64,000 nucleotides of DNA, from positions 62,001 through 126,000 of the forward strand of contig NZ_PVTE01000006.1 in NCBI RefSeq assembly GCF_003002825.1, read 5' to 3'. The notes beneath the pieces were generated by a model. That model was not told the origin of the DNA, did no database searches, and saw only the letters and a program-made list of their open reading frames with translations. Below are positions 63,557-64,000 of the stretch, piece after piece. Every line of letters begins with the position of its first letter. Positions within the stretch are counted from its first letter, which is position 1. The translations under genes were made by a program, and so were the position numbers. The DNA comes from Spirosoma oryzae. GTDB taxonomy: Bacteria; Bacteroidota; Bacteroidia; Cytophagales; Spirosomataceae.

Positions 63557-63740
63557 GAACTGTGATTCTTGTGATTGTATTGATTCCTATGATTCAAAGA
63601 GAAAAATCATAGCCCATCACCTGAATCGCGAGAATCACAGTCCATGATTGTCTGAACTATGATTCTTGTGATTGTATTGATTTCGTTGATTCAAAGAGAA
63701 AAATCATAACCCATCAGTGTAATCATAAGAATCACAGTTC
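63557..63740. repeat. Tandem pair of word-repeat palindromes, GTGATTCTT family
   Basis: Two 87-base units (63557-63643 and 63654-63740) about 97 bases apart are near-identical. Each has a left arm of GTGATTCTTGTGATTGTATT-type words and a right arm ending GAATCACAG, with AAAGAGAAAAATCATA in the middle. They lie between marR and the thioredoxin gene. Confidence 0.85.
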
Positions 63741-63745
63741 AAGAC

Positions 63746-64000
63746 TTATTTCTCAGCCAATAGCTTAGTAATCAAATTATTAAATTCGTCAACGTATTGG
63801 TCATAGTATTTGCCGGTACCGGGGCCATTGAAGCCGGTGTACACGTGTCGAACCTGCCCTTTTTTATCCAGAATGAGCGTGGTGGGGAAGGCGACGACGG
63901 CGTTCAGTTCGGGTAGCGCTTTGGCTGCCTGCGCTTTGTCGTTGGTGCCGGCCAGAACGATTGGATAATCGATTTTGAATCGCTGTTTCATGCGCTCGAT
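63746..64000 (-). CDS. TlpA-like thioredoxin family protein (5' part outside window)
   Basis: C-terminal 84 residues of a redoxin: YPIVLAGTNDKAQAAKALPELNAVVAFPTTLILDKKGQVRHVYTGFNGPGTGKYYDQYVDEF (in parts). The cis-Pro loop AFPTTLIL and GFNGPGTG are typical of TlpA/ResA-type proteins. The CxxC active site would lie outside the window. The frame is open to base 64000. Confidence 0.85.
   Translation of the reverse strand: MERMKQRFKIDYPIVLAGTNDKAQAAKALPELNAVVAFPTTLILDKKGQVRHVYTGFNGPGTGKYYDQYVDEFNNLITKLLAEK

Noticed and set aside
63557..63740. Possible CRISPR-like repeat pair
   Set aside because: Only two units, each 87 bases and self-complementary, with no spacers of equal length and no cas genes.

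Overview
The window is chromosomal DNA of a Bacteroidota bacterium, most like Cytophagales/Spirosomataceae (Spirosoma-type). The reasons are: promoters of the Bacteroidota type (TTG, about 19-20 bp, TAnnTTTG); almost no Shine-Dalgarno sequences; zinc-free forms of S14 and L36; an L17 with a C-terminal helix-hairpin-helix tail; a TPR/DUF4292/EnvC cluster; and general base use. No prophage, insertion sequence, CRISPR array or rRNA gene was seen.

Layout. 1-2.3 kb: a cut-off S41 C-terminal protease, then rnpA and rpmH, all on the minus strand. 2.5-7.1 kb: M61 peptidase, amidase, CrtZ-like hydroxylase, AlbA_2-type protein. 7.3-10.3 kb: biotin operon bioF-bioD-bioA. 10.5-12 kb: MDR oxidoreductase and ybeY. 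12.1-28.3 kb: a merged S10/spc/alpha ribosomal operon from rplC to rplQ with secY, map, infA and rpoA. It starts at rplC without rpsJ and is preceded by a promoter and a foldable leader. 28.4-38.6 kb: carA, a very large SF1 helicase with a TerC membrane protein, two glycosyltransferases, a type III polyketide synthase and two tRNAs. 38.7-46.7 kb: DUF2520 protein, sigma/anti-sigma-like pair, BNR-repeat protein, a metalloprotease-MORN fusion, rocD, DUF5522, rpmB, an RluA-family enzyme, Dabb and Ohr proteins. 47-53 kb: TPR, DUF4292 lipoprotein and EnvC-like protein, then panB, another RluA-family enzyme and a small membrane protein beside an AT-rich gap. 53.5-64 kb: aminotransferase, folK, an FGE-sulfatase-domain protein, a broken PIN toxin module, ABC-F ATPase, DedA protein, vapBC, a FadN-type beta-oxidation enzyme with a MarR regulator, and a cut-off TlpA-like thioredoxin.

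The main unexplained structure is in the gaps. About fifteen intergenic spaces carry long hairpins. In most, the 5' arm is a run of short degenerate words (for example GTTTACGGT, AGTTGTAAAG or GAGTGATTGA) and the 3' arm is their reverse complement around a non-repetitive loop. Different loci use different vocabularies, and each vocabulary keeps its word on the 5' arm. Six lie inside the ribosomal operon and fill a gap nearly from stop codon to start codon. I know of no named family for them, and they are the best candidate here for something undescribed. A second set of perfect 20-32 bp inverted repeats mostly separates convergent genes and probably acts as two-way terminators; one of them contains two perfect DnaA boxes.
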